From an uncultured Treponema sp. (lineage in GTDB: Bacteria > Spirochaetota > Spirochaetia > Treponematales > Treponemataceae): 61,075 nucleotides of DNA. A program made the translations under genes and the position numbers. Location of the stretch: positions 1-61,075 of the forward strand of contig CASGDA010000012.1 of assembly GCA_949300145.1 (NCBI GenBank). The letters are read 5' to 3'. Below the pieces are notes generated by a model that was not told the origin of the DNA, did no database searches, and saw nothing but the letters and a program-made list of their open reading frames with translations. Of this stretch, positions 7,476 to 17,070 are shown piece by piece (the stretch's first letter is position 1; the number at the start of each line of letters is the position of its first letter).

Positions 7476-9626
7476 TCATCTGCCCCCGCTTTTTTTCCTG
7501 TCGGCTTCTTTTATTTTGGATGCGGCCGCTTTCAGCCCTTTCCCGGAAGACCGGGATGCCGCCGCGGATTTTTTCCCGGCGGATTTTGCCGTGCCCGCCG
7601 TGCCGGCTGTTTTTGAAGCGGACGCGGCCTTTCCGGAGGCGGAAGGGCTTTCCTTTTCCGCTTTTGGGGCGGAAACCTTTTTCGCGGCGCTTTTCTTTTC
7701 ATCTGAAGAAGAGTCCCCCGGCACAACAGAGACGGCTTTCCTGACGGCAAGCCTTACCCCGAGGGTTTTCAAACCCTTCTCGGCATAATCCTGGGCCTTG
7801 AAAACCTGGGAATCTTTTTTCACTCGGGCTTTAGGCTCATAGTTGACGGTGAAAGAGAACTTAGGCTTTGTATCCACATACAGAACCTCCGCGGAATCAG
7901 GAACAATCAGATAATCCCTGTTAAGGATATATCCTTCGATTCTGCAGCGTTTTATGTAAGGGTATCCCGTTTTTGCATCCCGGTACACGACGGTGAACAG
8001 AACCTTTGAAAGAACCTCTTTCTCGCTGAAACCGGCATACCACATCCCCCGGTCAACGAAAAGCTTGTCCGGGACATCGGTCACCGTATAAACCCCGTTA
8101 CGGCGCATCACCAGAATCCTGTCATAGGGGGAAACCTTCATGATTTCCTGTCCGGTGGAGACAGAGGTTCCGAGGTAGCCGCTGTTGTTGTCATAGCGCA
8201 GCGGCATATCGCGGGAAACGGCTTCCTTCACATCGACTTTTGAGAACCGCGCAATCTTCGTTTTGCGGGCGGTCAGCTCCTCCGGAAGCATGGCGAGGAT
8301 GTCATCCAGAACAGAGACAGCGTATGCGGTCAGATTCTTCAGCAGCCTGTTTATCTCTTTTATGCGGTTCTTTATATCCTCCACTTCCTGGCGGTTCTTG
8401 TTTATATCATAAAGTGAAATGCGCCGTATCGGTATTTTCAAAAGACGGTCAACATCATCTTCGGTCACAGGACGGATGAGCTCATCCTTGAAAGGTTCAA
8501 AACCTTTGAGGACGGCTTTAATGACACCTTCCGCGGTTTTCATCGTCTCGATTTTCTTGTAGATGCGTTCCTCGATAAAAATACGCTCAAGGGTCCGCAT
8601 ATGCAGTCTGTCAAAAAGACCCTTCTTCTCATCCTCAAGCTCGTCCTTCAGGATTTTCAGGAGGCGCTTCGAGCTGTCCCTGATTACATCCGAAACCGTC
8701 ATGAGGGACGGCATATTGTCTTTTATGACGAGAAGATTACAGGAGACGGACTGCTCGCATTCCGTAAAGGCGTACAAAGCGTCCACAACATCCTGGGCAT
8801 AAACGCCGCGCTGGAGCTTTATCTCGATGTTCGCTTTGTCCTTCGTGTAATCGTTTATGCCTCCGTCCGAGATTTTTATACGGCCGGACTTCGCGGCATT
8901 CTCAATTGAAGCGAGGACACTTTCAGAAGTACATCCGAACGGGATTTCCTTTATGATGATTTTTTTCGGATCGCTCAAATCAAGTCTTGCCCGGACAACG
9001 ACCTTCCCCATTCCGTCCTCATATCCGGAAACATCCATTTCCCCTCCCGTGGGGAAGTCCGGATAAAGCTGGAAAGGCTTGCCGGCAAGGCAGGCTTTCT
9101 CCGCCTCGATAACCTCTTTTATGTTGTGCGGCAGAATTTTCGTTGACATCCCGACAGCGATTCCCTCCGCGCCCATAATCAGAACAAGGGGAAGCTTTGC
9201 CCGGAAAGTCACCGGCTCTTTTTTCCTTCCGTCGTAGGAAGGTACATAATTCGTGATGGAGGGATTTAAAAGTATTTTCTTCGCGAACGGACGTATGCGG
9301 CATTCGATGTAACGCGACGCGGCGGCGCTGTCACCGGTGAGAATGTTGCCGAAGTTCCCCTGCTTTTCCATGAAGATTTCCTTGTTGGCCAGAACCACAA
9401 GGGCGCTTGCAATCGACTGATCGCCGTGCGGATGAATCTTCATGCACTCGCCGACAACGCTCGCAACCTTGTGCATCCTGCCGTCATCCATTTCAAAAAG
9501 GGTGTGGAGGATACGGCGCTGCACGGGCTTGAGGCCGTCTTCCACATCGGGAATCGCACGGTCCCTGATAACGTAGCTTGCATACTCAAGGAAGTTATTA
9601 TTGAAAAGGCTTTCTATGTAATCCAT
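7476..9626 (-). CDS. parC: Type IIA topoisomerase subunit A, ParC-like, with K/A/S-rich tail
   Basis: 716 residues of the GyrA/ParC family: DNA breakage-reunion subunit that decatenates or relaxes DNA as a heterotetramer with ParE. Visible marks are VEDGLKPVQRRIL (residues 28-40), the HPHGD motif (65-69) and the active-site tyrosine Y106 in AAASRYIECR. The C-terminal DNA-wrapping part is short and lacks a clear GyrA-box. The protein ends in an 80-residue low-complexity tail (about 637-716) of lysine, alanine and serine that resembles histone H1 tails. The ATG shares its A with the parE stop (TGATG), so translation is coupled. It is more like the divergent second type IIA enzymes than a canonical gyrase, so ParC is preferred over GyrA. 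Confidence 0.85.
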   Translation of the reverse strand: MDYIESLFNNNFLEYASYVIRDRAIPDVEDGLKPVQRRILHTLFEMDDGRMHKVASVVGECMKIHPHGDQSIASALVVLANKEIFMEKQGNFGNILTGDSAAASRYIECRIRPFAKKILLNPSITNYVPSYDGRKKEPVTFRAKLPLVLIMGAEGIAVGMSTKILPHNIKEVIEAEKACLAGKPFQLYPDFPTGGEMDVSGYEDGMGKVVVRARLDLSDPKKIIIKEIPFGCTSESVLASIENAAKSGRIKISDGGINDYTKDKANIEIKLQRGVYAQDVVDALYAFTECEQSVSCNLLVIKDNMPSLMTVSDVIRDSSKRLLKILKDELEDEKKGLFDRLHMRTLERIFIEERIYKKIETMKTAEGVIKAVLKGFEPFKDELIRPVTEDDVDRLLKIPIRRISLYDINKNRQEVEDIKNRIKEINRLLKNLTAYAVSVLDDILAMLPEELTARKTKIARFSKVDVKEAVSRDMPLRYDNNSGYLGTSVSTGQEIMKVSPYDRILVMRRNGVYTVTDVPDKLFVDRGMWYAGFSEKEVLSKVLFTVVYRDAKTGYPYIKRCRIEGYILNRDYLIVPDSAEVLYVDTKPKFSFTVNYEPKARVKKDSQVFKAQDYAEKGLKTLGVRLAVRKAVSVVPGDSSSDEKKSAAKKVSAPKAEKESPSASGKAASASKTAGTAGTAKSAGKKSAAASRSSGKGLKAAASKIKEADRKKSGGR

Positions 9627-11440
9627 CAGGCGTCAATCTCCGCAAGCAGGTTTTTCATAATAAAATCACGGCGGGCGGGGGTGTTCTTTCCCATGTAAAA
9701 TTCAAGTATGCCGGGAATCTTTTTCAAGCTTTGGACGGAAACAGGAAGAAGCCTTATGTCCGGTCCTATGAACTGGGCGAATTCCTTCTGGCTTATTTCA
9801 CCAAGCCCTTTGAAGCGCGTCACCTCGCTCTGCGCGCCGAGTTTTGCAACGGCGGCATCCCTCTCCTTCTCGGAATAACAATACTCGGTTTCCTTTTTTG
9901 TACGCACCCTGAAAAGCGGAGTCTCAAGGATATAAATATGCCCGGCCACCACAAGCTCCTCAAAGTAATTCAAGAAGAAGGTGAGCAGCAGATTCCTGAT
10001 ATGGAATCCGTCATTGTCAGCGTCGGTCGCAATCACTATTTTTTCATAGCGCAGGCCGTTCACATCGTTCTCGATGCCCAGCGCCATCATCATGTTGTAC
10101 AGTTCCGCGTTCCGGTAAATGTCCGCGCGTTTTTTGCCGTACATATTCTCCGGTTTGCCGCGGAGACTGAAAACAGCCTGGGTGTCCACATTCCTGCTCG
10201 GCTTTATCGAACCGGCCGCGGAATCGCCTTCGGTCAAGAAAATCATCGTGTTCTCGCCCCTGGGTCCGTCCCCGAAATGATACCTGCATTCAGTCAGCTT
10301 CGGAATACGGAGTGCGACCTTTTTCGCAGCTTCCTTCGCCTCTTTCTTTACGGAATTCAACTCCGTGCGCAGCCGTTCGTTGGCGATTATTTTATCTTCA
10401 AGTTTTCGAGCGGCCTCAGTATTCTTGTGAAGCCAGGATACAACGGCCGCCTTTGTCTCGTTCACAATCCATGAGCGGACTTCGGTGTTCCCCAGTTTGT
10501 TTTTTGTCTGGCTTTCAAAAACGGGGGCCTGAATCTTTACGGCGACGGCGGCGGCTGTTCCCTCGCGGACGTCCTCGCTCTTGTAATTCTTGCGGAAGTA
10601 TTCGTTGACGCCTTTCAGAAGGCCTTCCTTGAAAGAAGAAAGATGCGTCCCGCCGTCGGAGGTGTACTGTCCGTTGACAAACGAAAAATAAGTTTCCCCG
10701 TAATTGTTCGTATGCGAAAAAGCGAATTCCAGCTGTTTGCCTTTATAGTGGCAGACAGGATACAAAGTGTTGTTCGTCTCCGCACCAAGAAGATCCAGAA
10801 GACCGTTCTCGGAAAAATATTTCTTTCCGTTAAAATTAATCACAAGACCTGCGTTCAGGCAGGCGTAATTCCAGAAGCGTTTCTCCAGAAAATCAATATT
10901 GAATTTATAATTCTGAAAAAGCTCTTCATCGGGTTCGAATTCAACAAGGGTGCCGTTTTTTATGCCCGGCTTGGTGTTTCCGGTTTTCTGGCTTTTTAAA
11001 ACCCCGCGCTCAAAAACAGCCTCCGAAAACTTTCCGTCCCTGACGGAGACAACCCGGAAGTAAGTGGATAATGCGTTGACGGCTTTTGTTCCCACCCCGT
11101 TGAGCCCCACTGAAAACTGGAAAACCTCGTCATTATATTTTGCACCGGTGTTAATCACGGAAACACATTCAACGACCTTCCCCAGCGGAATGCCCCGCCC
11201 GAAATCCCTGACGGTCACTTTATTCCCGTTGAGCAGGATATCCACCTGCCTGCCGTTGCCCATTATAAATTCATCGATGGAATTATCAACAACTTCCTTG
11301 ACAAGAATATAAATCCCGTCATCGGGATTGGAGCCGTCCCCCAGCCTTCCGATGTACATACCGGTTCTGAGCCTTATATGTTCCAGGGAGCTGAGAGTCT
11401 TTATTTTCGACTCGTCATATGAAACAGCTTTTTTTGCCAT
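9626..11440 (-). CDS. parE: Type IIA topoisomerase subunit B, ParE-like
   Basis: 604 residues with the order expected of ParE/GyrB. The GHKL ATPase has EVVDNSIDE (E49, N53) and the glycine-rich lids GRGIPLG and VGLNGVGTKAVNAL; a transducer domain follows. The TOPRIM domain has LTEGDSAAG and the metal-binding DADNDG, and FKGLGEISQKEF lies near the end. It supplies ATP hydrolysis and strand passage for the ParC partner just downstream. The length is slightly below E. coli ParE and there is no GyrB-type insertion. The start is the ATG at 11440; upstream comes a 127-base gap from lon that contains a perfect inverted repeat. Confidence 0.88.
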   Translation of the reverse strand: MAKKAVSYDESKIKTLSSLEHIRLRTGMYIGRLGDGSNPDDGIYILVKEVVDNSIDEFIMGNGRQVDILLNGNKVTVRDFGRGIPLGKVVECVSVINTGAKYNDEVFQFSVGLNGVGTKAVNALSTYFRVVSVRDGKFSEAVFERGVLKSQKTGNTKPGIKNGTLVEFEPDEELFQNYKFNIDFLEKRFWNYACLNAGLVINFNGKKYFSENGLLDLLGAETNNTLYPVCHYKGKQLEFAFSHTNNYGETYFSFVNGQYTSDGGTHLSSFKEGLLKGVNEYFRKNYKSEDVREGTAAAVAVKIQAPVFESQTKNKLGNTEVRSWIVNETKAAVVSWLHKNTEAARKLEDKIIANERLRTELNSVKKEAKEAAKKVALRIPKLTECRYHFGDGPRGENTMIFLTEGDSAAGSIKPSRNVDTQAVFSLRGKPENMYGKKRADIYRNAELYNMMMALGIENDVNGLRYEKIVIATDADNDGFHIRNLLLTFFLNYFEELVVAGHIYILETPLFRVRTKKETEYCYSEKERDAAVAKLGAQSEVTRFKGLGEISQKEFAQFIGPDIRLLPVSVQSLKKIPGILEFYMGKNTPARRDFIMKNLLAEIDA

Positions 11441-11518
11441 GAAAAAAGTATATCAAAAAAACAGGAAAACAGTCCAGAGCATTGAATCCAAGACAAATAA
11501 AGGGAAAGCCACGTTTCA

Positions 11519-11558
11519 GAAACCGGAACATACCATAACCCCTGTATGTTCCGGTTTC
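11519..11558. repeat. Perfect 15-bp inverted repeat between lon and parE
   Basis: GAAACCGGAACATAC (11519-11533) is repeated inverted at 11544-11558 around a 10-base loop. It directly follows the lon stop on the minus strand and precedes parE. Neither side has a T-run, so it is not a standard terminator. It may act as an RNA-processing or 3'-protective hairpin, or as a weak terminator. Confidence 0.75.
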
Positions 11559-11567
11559 ACGGCGGAA

Positions 11568-13955
11568 TCAGGACGCCCTCACCTTCTTCGGCTTGGACTG
11601 CGGTGTATTCAGCAGGACAAAACCGGCGACCTCCTCCATCCTTGTCACCGGGTGGAAGCGGATGCCCTTACGGATATATTCCGGAATTTCATCCAGATCC
11701 CTCACATTGGCGGAGGGGATTATAATATCCTTCACACCGTTCCGGCGGGCGGCTATTGTCTTTTCCTTGAGTCCGCCGATAGGAAGCACCTGTCCGGTAA
11801 GGGACAGCTCCCCGGTCATCGCGACGGAAGGCCTTATTGGTTTCTGCATCACAAGCGAAAGCAGGGCCGTCGCCATGGTTATACCCGCGCTCGGGCCGTC
11901 CTTAGGCGTGGCACCTTCCGGAACATGGAGGTGCACGGCACGCTTGTCAAACCAGTCGGAATCAGCGAGTTTGTTCGCCGCCACATAATGCCTGACCCAT
12001 GAAAAAGCGATGGAAGCGGATTCCTTCATCACGTCACCCAGCTGCCCGGTAAGGTTAAGCTGGCCCTTGCCGGGATTGGACAGGGCTTCGATAAGCAGGG
12101 TGTCGCCGCCCATGCTCGTCCACGCAAGCCCCACCGCCGTACCGGGGGAAGAGGCGACCTTAATATCATCCTCGCGGAAAAGCGGCTTGCCCAAAAATTT
12201 TTTTATCATGTCAACATCAACAGAAATTTTTTCATCAGCGCCTCTTTCACCGAGAACAATTTCCGTAGCAAGCTTCCTGTTTATCTTATCCAGGCTTTTT
12301 TCCAGGTTACGGACACCGGCTTCCCTTGCGTATCCGTCCGCTATAAAAAGAATTTCCTTTGAGCCTGCGGTCACCTGCTTTTTCTTCAAGCCGTTCCTTT
12401 CAAGACTCCGCGGCATAAGGTATTTTTTCGCTATCTCAAGCTTTTCGGAATTTATATACCCCGAAAGATGGATAACCTCCGCCCTGTCGCGCAGAGGACC
12501 CGGAATAGAATCCAATGTGTTCGCAGTCAGGATGAAAAGAATGTTTGAAAGGTCAAAAGGCAGATCCAGATAATGATCCCTGAATGAAACATTCTGCTCC
12601 GGATCCAGAACCTCAAGGAGGGCGCTCGAAGGATCACCCTGATAGCTCGCGCCCATTTTGTCAACCTCGTCAATCATAAAAACAGGCGCGCGGGTTTTCA
12701 CGATTTTCAAACCCTGAAGGATTTTTCCGGGCATGGCTCCGACGTAAGTACGCCGGTGCCCTTTGATTTCAGCCTCGTCCCTCATACCGCCGACAGAAAA
12801 CCTGAAAAAGGGTTTATTCATTGCACGGGCAACGGAACGCCCCACGCTGGTCTTACCCACTCCGGGAGGCCCAACAAGAAGGATTATCGAACCCTTGGTA
12901 TCCTGACGCAGCTGCCTTACCGCAAGATATTCCACAATCCGCTTTTTAACATCCTCCAGACCGAAATGGTCTTCATCCAGAATTTTCCTGGAAGCCTGTA
13001 TATCGTAATCCTCTTTTTCCGGCTCGCCCCACGGCAGGTTGCATATTGTCTCAAGATAATTGCGCGTGACAATATATTCCCCCGAATTGGGTTCCATCAA
13101 AGAGAATTTCTCAAGCTCGCTTTCCACCGTTTCCTTTATTTCGCCGGTGAAATTGAATGCATCAAGTTTTTCCTTGAATTTCTGGTAATCGGAAGAGCGG
13201 ACGTCGGTCGTCATGCCCAGCTCTTCTTTTATCGCCTTCAATTCCTCACGGAGGAAATATTCGCGCTGGTTCTTTTCTATGCTCTTGTTTATTTCATTCT
13301 GAATCTTTTTTTGAACCTGAAGGAGTTCCTGTTCCTTTTTTATGAACACAAGAACCTTCTCCATGCGCAACCGCACATTCGCAGTTTCAAGGATACGCTG
13401 CTGGTCGATTTTATCTATGTTGAGGATGCTGGCGATAAAATCCGCGATTTTTCCCGGCTGGTCTATATTCACCATATTCAGCCGCATTTCCTCCGAGAAA
13501 AGAGGATTGTTCTCCGAAAGCTCCTTCATCTCGCTTAAAAGGGCGCGTGTAAGAGCCTTCACTTCAAAAGAGTCATATTCTTCGTCATCTATATAATCCA
13601 CAATGGCGACCATCGGAAGGCGTGAATTAACAGCCTTCCTTATCCTGAAACGCTTCAACGTGGATACAAAGACATTTATACCGCCGTCAGGCAGATTTAT
13701 TTTTTTCACTATCCGGGCGACAGTCCCGACCTCATATAAATCATCGATGGAAGGAGTTTCAGATTCTTTTTTTACCAATGATATACCCACAAATCCTGAA
13801 TCAGCATACGCCTCTTCCACAGACTTCACGTCATCAGGATTGTTTACCATGATGGGCATAAAAACGCCGGGGAAAATAGGTCTGCCGGAAAGAGGTATTA
13901 CAAGAAGCTTGTTCGGGAGAAGTTGCTCAATGGGTACAATATTACGTTCACTCAT
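11568..13955 (-). CDS. lon: ATP-dependent protease Lon
   Basis: 795 residues with the full LonA architecture. The N-terminal substrate-binding domain (about 1-210) begins LLPNKLLVIPLSGRPIFPG and is followed by a coiled helical segment. The AAA+ module has Walker A GPPGVGKTS (362-370) and Walker B VFMIDEVDKMG. The C-terminal serine protease domain has the Ser-Lys dyad (S689 in GPSAG, K732 in GGLKEK). It degrades misfolded and regulatory proteins in the cytoplasm. The ATG at 13955 has GGAG about ten bases upstream. The upstream gap holds the secF terminator, so lon has its own promoter, although I see no confident heat-shock element. Motifs are intact. Confidence 0.95.
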   Translation of the reverse strand: MSERNIVPIEQLLPNKLLVIPLSGRPIFPGVFMPIMVNNPDDVKSVEEAYADSGFVGISLVKKESETPSIDDLYEVGTVARIVKKINLPDGGINVFVSTLKRFRIRKAVNSRLPMVAIVDYIDDEEYDSFEVKALTRALLSEMKELSENNPLFSEEMRLNMVNIDQPGKIADFIASILNIDKIDQQRILETANVRLRMEKVLVFIKKEQELLQVQKKIQNEINKSIEKNQREYFLREELKAIKEELGMTTDVRSSDYQKFKEKLDAFNFTGEIKETVESELEKFSLMEPNSGEYIVTRNYLETICNLPWGEPEKEDYDIQASRKILDEDHFGLEDVKKRIVEYLAVRQLRQDTKGSIILLVGPPGVGKTSVGRSVARAMNKPFFRFSVGGMRDEAEIKGHRRTYVGAMPGKILQGLKIVKTRAPVFMIDEVDKMGASYQGDPSSALLEVLDPEQNVSFRDHYLDLPFDLSNILFILTANTLDSIPGPLRDRAEVIHLSGYINSEKLEIAKKYLMPRSLERNGLKKKQVTAGSKEILFIADGYAREAGVRNLEKSLDKINRKLATEIVLGERGADEKISVDVDMIKKFLGKPLFREDDIKVASSPGTAVGLAWTSMGGDTLLIEALSNPGKGQLNLTGQLGDVMKESASIAFSWVRHYVAANKLADSDWFDKRAVHLHVPEGATPKDGPSAGITMATALLSLVMQKPIRPSVAMTGELSLTGQVLPIGGLKEKTIAARRNGVKDIIIPSANVRDLDEIPEYIRKGIRFHPVTRMEEVAGFVLLNTPQSKPKKVRAS

Positions 13956-14002
13956 GTTTTAAATATCTCCATAAACGGATTAAAAGTCAAACATACGGAT
14001 AT

Positions 14003-14029
14003 AAAAAAACGGCGCGGGAAACGCGCCGT
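14003..14029 (-). terminator. Rho-independent terminator after secF
   Basis: On the minus strand ACGGCGCG and CGCGCCGT pair around TTTCC and are followed by seven T residues. It ends the yajC-secD-secF unit. Confidence 0.88.
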
Positions 14030-14052
14030 AATTGCAGAAACCTTGAAAGCGG

Positions 14053-15291
14053 TCAGAAACTTTCACCAAGATGGACGGTCTTTTTCTGGTCCTGCCTGAT
14101 AAGCCCCTTATCCTTGCGGAAACGGCCGACGAAGTTAATAAACGCGCTCGCGATGTATATCGTGGAATAAACGCCGCTTATGAGGCCGACAATGAGGGCC
14201 AGGGCAAAATTCTTTATATCCCCGGAGGTGAAGAAGTAAAGGGCGAAAACCGCCAGCATTGTAGTTGCTGTCGTGATAAGGGTTCTTCCGAGACATTCAC
14301 TCTGGGAAAGGTTGAGGATTTCCGTCAAATTCTTATCCGGATGCAGCCTCATGTTCTCCCTGATTCTGTCAAAAATAACAACAGTGTCATTTATCGAATA
14401 TCCGATTATTGTAAGAATAGCGGCCAGGGTGGTCGAATTGAACTGCATCTGTGTCCAGACAATGAAGGTAATCATTATCAAAGCATCGTGGACAATCGCA
14501 ATAACCGCACCCACAGCGAAATCCCACCGGAAACGGATGGAGGCGTAAACAAGAATCAGCAGGAGGGCTCCGGCGACAAGCAAAACAGCCTGTCTTGCAA
14601 GGGAATCCGAAAAACGGGCCCCGACAAAATCAGAAGAAACGACGGCCACGGAATCCTCTCCGAAATGTTCCGCGAGGGCATCCTCCATCTTGGAAGCGAG
14701 GACAGAACCCGCCTGATCAATTGAACCGTCATCGCTCAAGCGTATTTGAAAGGCACGGTCCGAAGGATCCCCGACAACCTGAACTGAAACTTCTTCGAAT
14801 TCCGAAAGGGCTTCACGCACCTCATCCACGGAAATTTGTTCCATGCTCATGGAAACATAATGGAAAAGATACGGGGTTGCGGAAAGACGGGTGAGCTTGG
14901 AGGAGTCAACAAAAACAGAATCCATCGGAACACTCGCAGGCGCCATGGAATTAACCGTCACACCCGGAACTTCCGCCACAGCCTCGGTGAAAAGACCTGC
15001 GGAAGGATACCGGTCAAACGGGAAGGAATAAGTCCTGTTGTCCCCGCCCAAGCCGGTGACAACCAGGTCGATTCCAGTCCTGGAAAGGGAGACGCTGACA
15101 GACTGGCTGCCCTCATATGAAAGCGAAAAAGCCGCGGGCGCTATCCTGACCTGTTCTATCAAACCGGCCTGGAAATCGATGCCCAGGTTTATTCCCTTTA
15201 TGAAAAGACCCGCTATTCCGAAAACGATTACGACAACACTCAAAACAACCATCGGAAGAAAAAATTTACTGAACTGGATAACACGTTTCAT
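14053..15291 (-). CDS. secF: Protein translocase subunit SecF
   Basis: 412 residues. Residues 12-35 form the first membrane helix, followed by the SecF signature GINLGIDFQAG, a periplasmic domain of about 190 residues that is longer than in E. coli, and five C-terminal helices with SIRFRWDFAVGA, IGYSINDTVVIFDRIRENM and the TTATTM stretch. SecF and SecD use the proton or sodium gradient to pull exported proteins across the membrane after SecA. The ATG directly abuts the secD stop, so the two are co-translated. The C-terminus is short and basic. Confidence 0.93.
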   Translation of the reverse strand: MKRVIQFSKFFLPMVVLSVVVIVFGIAGLFIKGINLGIDFQAGLIEQVRIAPAAFSLSYEGSQSVSVSLSRTGIDLVVTGLGGDNRTYSFPFDRYPSAGLFTEAVAEVPGVTVNSMAPASVPMDSVFVDSSKLTRLSATPYLFHYVSMSMEQISVDEVREALSEFEEVSVQVVGDPSDRAFQIRLSDDGSIDQAGSVLASKMEDALAEHFGEDSVAVVSSDFVGARFSDSLARQAVLLVAGALLLILVYASIRFRWDFAVGAVIAIVHDALIMITFIVWTQMQFNSTTLAAILTIIGYSINDTVVIFDRIRENMRLHPDKNLTEILNLSQSECLGRTLITTATTMLAVFALYFFTSGDIKNFALALIVGLISGVYSTIYIASAFINFVGRFRKDKGLIRQDQKKTVHLGESF

Positions 15292-17025
15292 TTATTTAAT
15301 CCTCCAACTGATACTGATTTTTTCTTTTTTCATCACATCCGTTCCGAAATCAAACATGAGGCGTGACACAAAGAGTGCTGTAAACACGGAAGAAACAACA
15401 CCGATGGCAAGGGTCACAGCGAAACCTTTGATGGGACCGGTTCCGAGCTGCGAAAGGAAAATCGCCGCAATAAAGGTCGTTATGTTGGAGTCCATAATGG
15501 CCCAGAAAGCGTGGTCAAAACCTGCCGCTATGGCGGCGGCCCTCGATTTGTTCAGCCGCAGCTCTTCCTTGATACGCTCAAAAATAACTACGTTGGCATC
15601 AACCGCCATACCTATGGTCAGAATCATACCGGCTATGGACGGCAGTGTCAGGGTCAGATTGAATGCGGAAAGAACACTGAACATGATGAACATATTCAGG
15701 AACTGCGCGACAAAGGCGTTGAACCCGGCACCTTTGTAAAATATAAGAAGGAAGATAAGGACCGCTCCGAGACCGGCTTCAAGGGCATAAAGACCCTGCC
15801 GGATTAAGGTTCCTCCCATACTGGCCCCCAGAACCTGCTGGTTTTCAAGCTCAAGGGGAACATCAAGCAGGGCGGTGCGCAGGACAGTCTGCAGATTCTC
15901 AGCCTCCTCCGCGGAAAAGCCTGAAATCTGAACGGAACCGTCGGTAATGGGTTCACGTATGGTGGCGATGGATTTTATTTTCCCGTCCGAAACAATGGCC
16001 AGCATTTTCCCCCTGTTTTCAGTGGTCAGCTTGCCGAAAATATCCGTACCTTCCGAATCGAGGCGGAAAACAACAGTGGGACGGCCGACTTCATCCCGGC
16101 TTACCTGGGCGCTCTGGATATGCCTGCCCTCAAGCGCCGTTTCCTTTTTTATTGCGGAGAAGTCAATCCTTTCGTCAATGCCGTAATCATCCTTCGTGTA
16201 AACGCCGAGAACCTGGCAGTCCTCCGGGATTATTGACTGGTCAACGAGATTGTATTCCGCGTCAAAAGTCGTTGCCGGATGAAGCGCGTAATAAGACTTG
16301 AAGAGCGTGGTGGCGTCCTGGTCAACCATATGGAAGGACAGCATACCCTTTCCGGAAATAATCGAGTTTATCCTGTCGGAATCAGCCGTACCGGGAATTT
16401 CTATGTAAATGCGGTCCTCCCCCTGGCGGCGGACAACAGGCTCTGACAAACCGAAACGGTCAATCCTGTCTGAAAGGGTTTCCAAAGCCTGATTCATGGC
16501 GCTGTCCTTGAAGGACTGGACATCCTGGACGGCTTCCCCCGCGGAGGCGATTGCGGCGTCCAAATCGGCCTTAATGATGACACTCATACCGCCGGAAAGA
16601 TCCAGACCGAGCTTAACGGCGCTTTCCTGGGTGCTCTTTATTTTAAGAATATCCTGCCGGTAATTCTCCTCGGCGACAGACATCACATCGGCTTCATTTC
16701 CGAATGCGGACAGGACGGCGGATGCTGTCCAGGTGTCCGGCAATTCACGTCCGGCCGACTTGTACCTTTTTTCGGCTGTCTTTACAACGGCGTCAAATTT
16801 TTCCGGCAGGGATTCCGTGGAGGAATTTTTCGCCTGGTCAATCAGATAGCGGACATCATCTGCGGCCATGTTCCTGGCATAATCCTTGATTCTCTCCCTT
16901 GAGCCAAGCGCAAGCGCCTGATCCTCTTTCGGGGTCAGGAAATACCACTTCACTGTAGGCCACAAAAAGGCGAAACAAACAGCCAAAACAACAATGATGA
17001 GCGCAAAACGGCTTCGTTTATTCAT
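15292..17025 (-). CDS. secD: Protein translocase subunit SecD
   Basis: 577 residues: one N-terminal helix (RFALIIVVLAVCFAFLWP), then the SecD motif LGLDLSGGMSVII, a periplasmic P1 region, and a C-terminal six-helix RND-like half with GMAVDANVVIFERIKEEL. It partners SecF in late protein translocation at the inner membrane. A TTG four codons upstream is also in frame, but ATG 17025 is preferred because GGAG lies six bases upstream. It sits between yajC (45-base gap) and secF (no gap), the classic order. Confidence 0.93.
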   Translation of the reverse strand: MNKRSRFALIIVVLAVCFAFLWPTVKWYFLTPKEDQALALGSRERIKDYARNMAADDVRYLIDQAKNSSTESLPEKFDAVVKTAEKRYKSAGRELPDTWTASAVLSAFGNEADVMSVAEENYRQDILKIKSTQESAVKLGLDLSGGMSVIIKADLDAAIASAGEAVQDVQSFKDSAMNQALETLSDRIDRFGLSEPVVRRQGEDRIYIEIPGTADSDRINSIISGKGMLSFHMVDQDATTLFKSYYALHPATTFDAEYNLVDQSIIPEDCQVLGVYTKDDYGIDERIDFSAIKKETALEGRHIQSAQVSRDEVGRPTVVFRLDSEGTDIFGKLTTENRGKMLAIVSDGKIKSIATIREPITDGSVQISGFSAEEAENLQTVLRTALLDVPLELENQQVLGASMGGTLIRQGLYALEAGLGAVLIFLLIFYKGAGFNAFVAQFLNMFIMFSVLSAFNLTLTLPSIAGMILTIGMAVDANVVIFERIKEELRLNKSRAAAIAAGFDHAFWAIMDSNITTFIAAIFLSQLGTGPIKGFAVTLAIGVVSSVFTALFVSRLMFDFGTDVMKKEKISISWRIK

Positions 17026-17070
17026 TTTTTGCTCCAACTAGTTTTATTATCTTGTTTTACCGTTATTTTT

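Noticed and set aside
7297..7788. 163-codon open frame opposite parC
   Set aside because: It mirrors the low-complexity K/A/S tail on the other strand; alanine/phenylalanine-rich nonsense.
11519..11558. Rho-independent terminator between lon and parE
   Set aside because: The stem is perfect, but no T-run follows on either strand.
12756..13538. 260-codon open frame opposite lon
   Set aside because: It is the antisense of a fully conserved gene, with no ribosome site and no protein-like pattern.
13956..14002. Heat-shock element (CIRCE) before lon
   Set aside because: No TTAGCACTC-N9-GAGTGCTAA-like repeat is visible.
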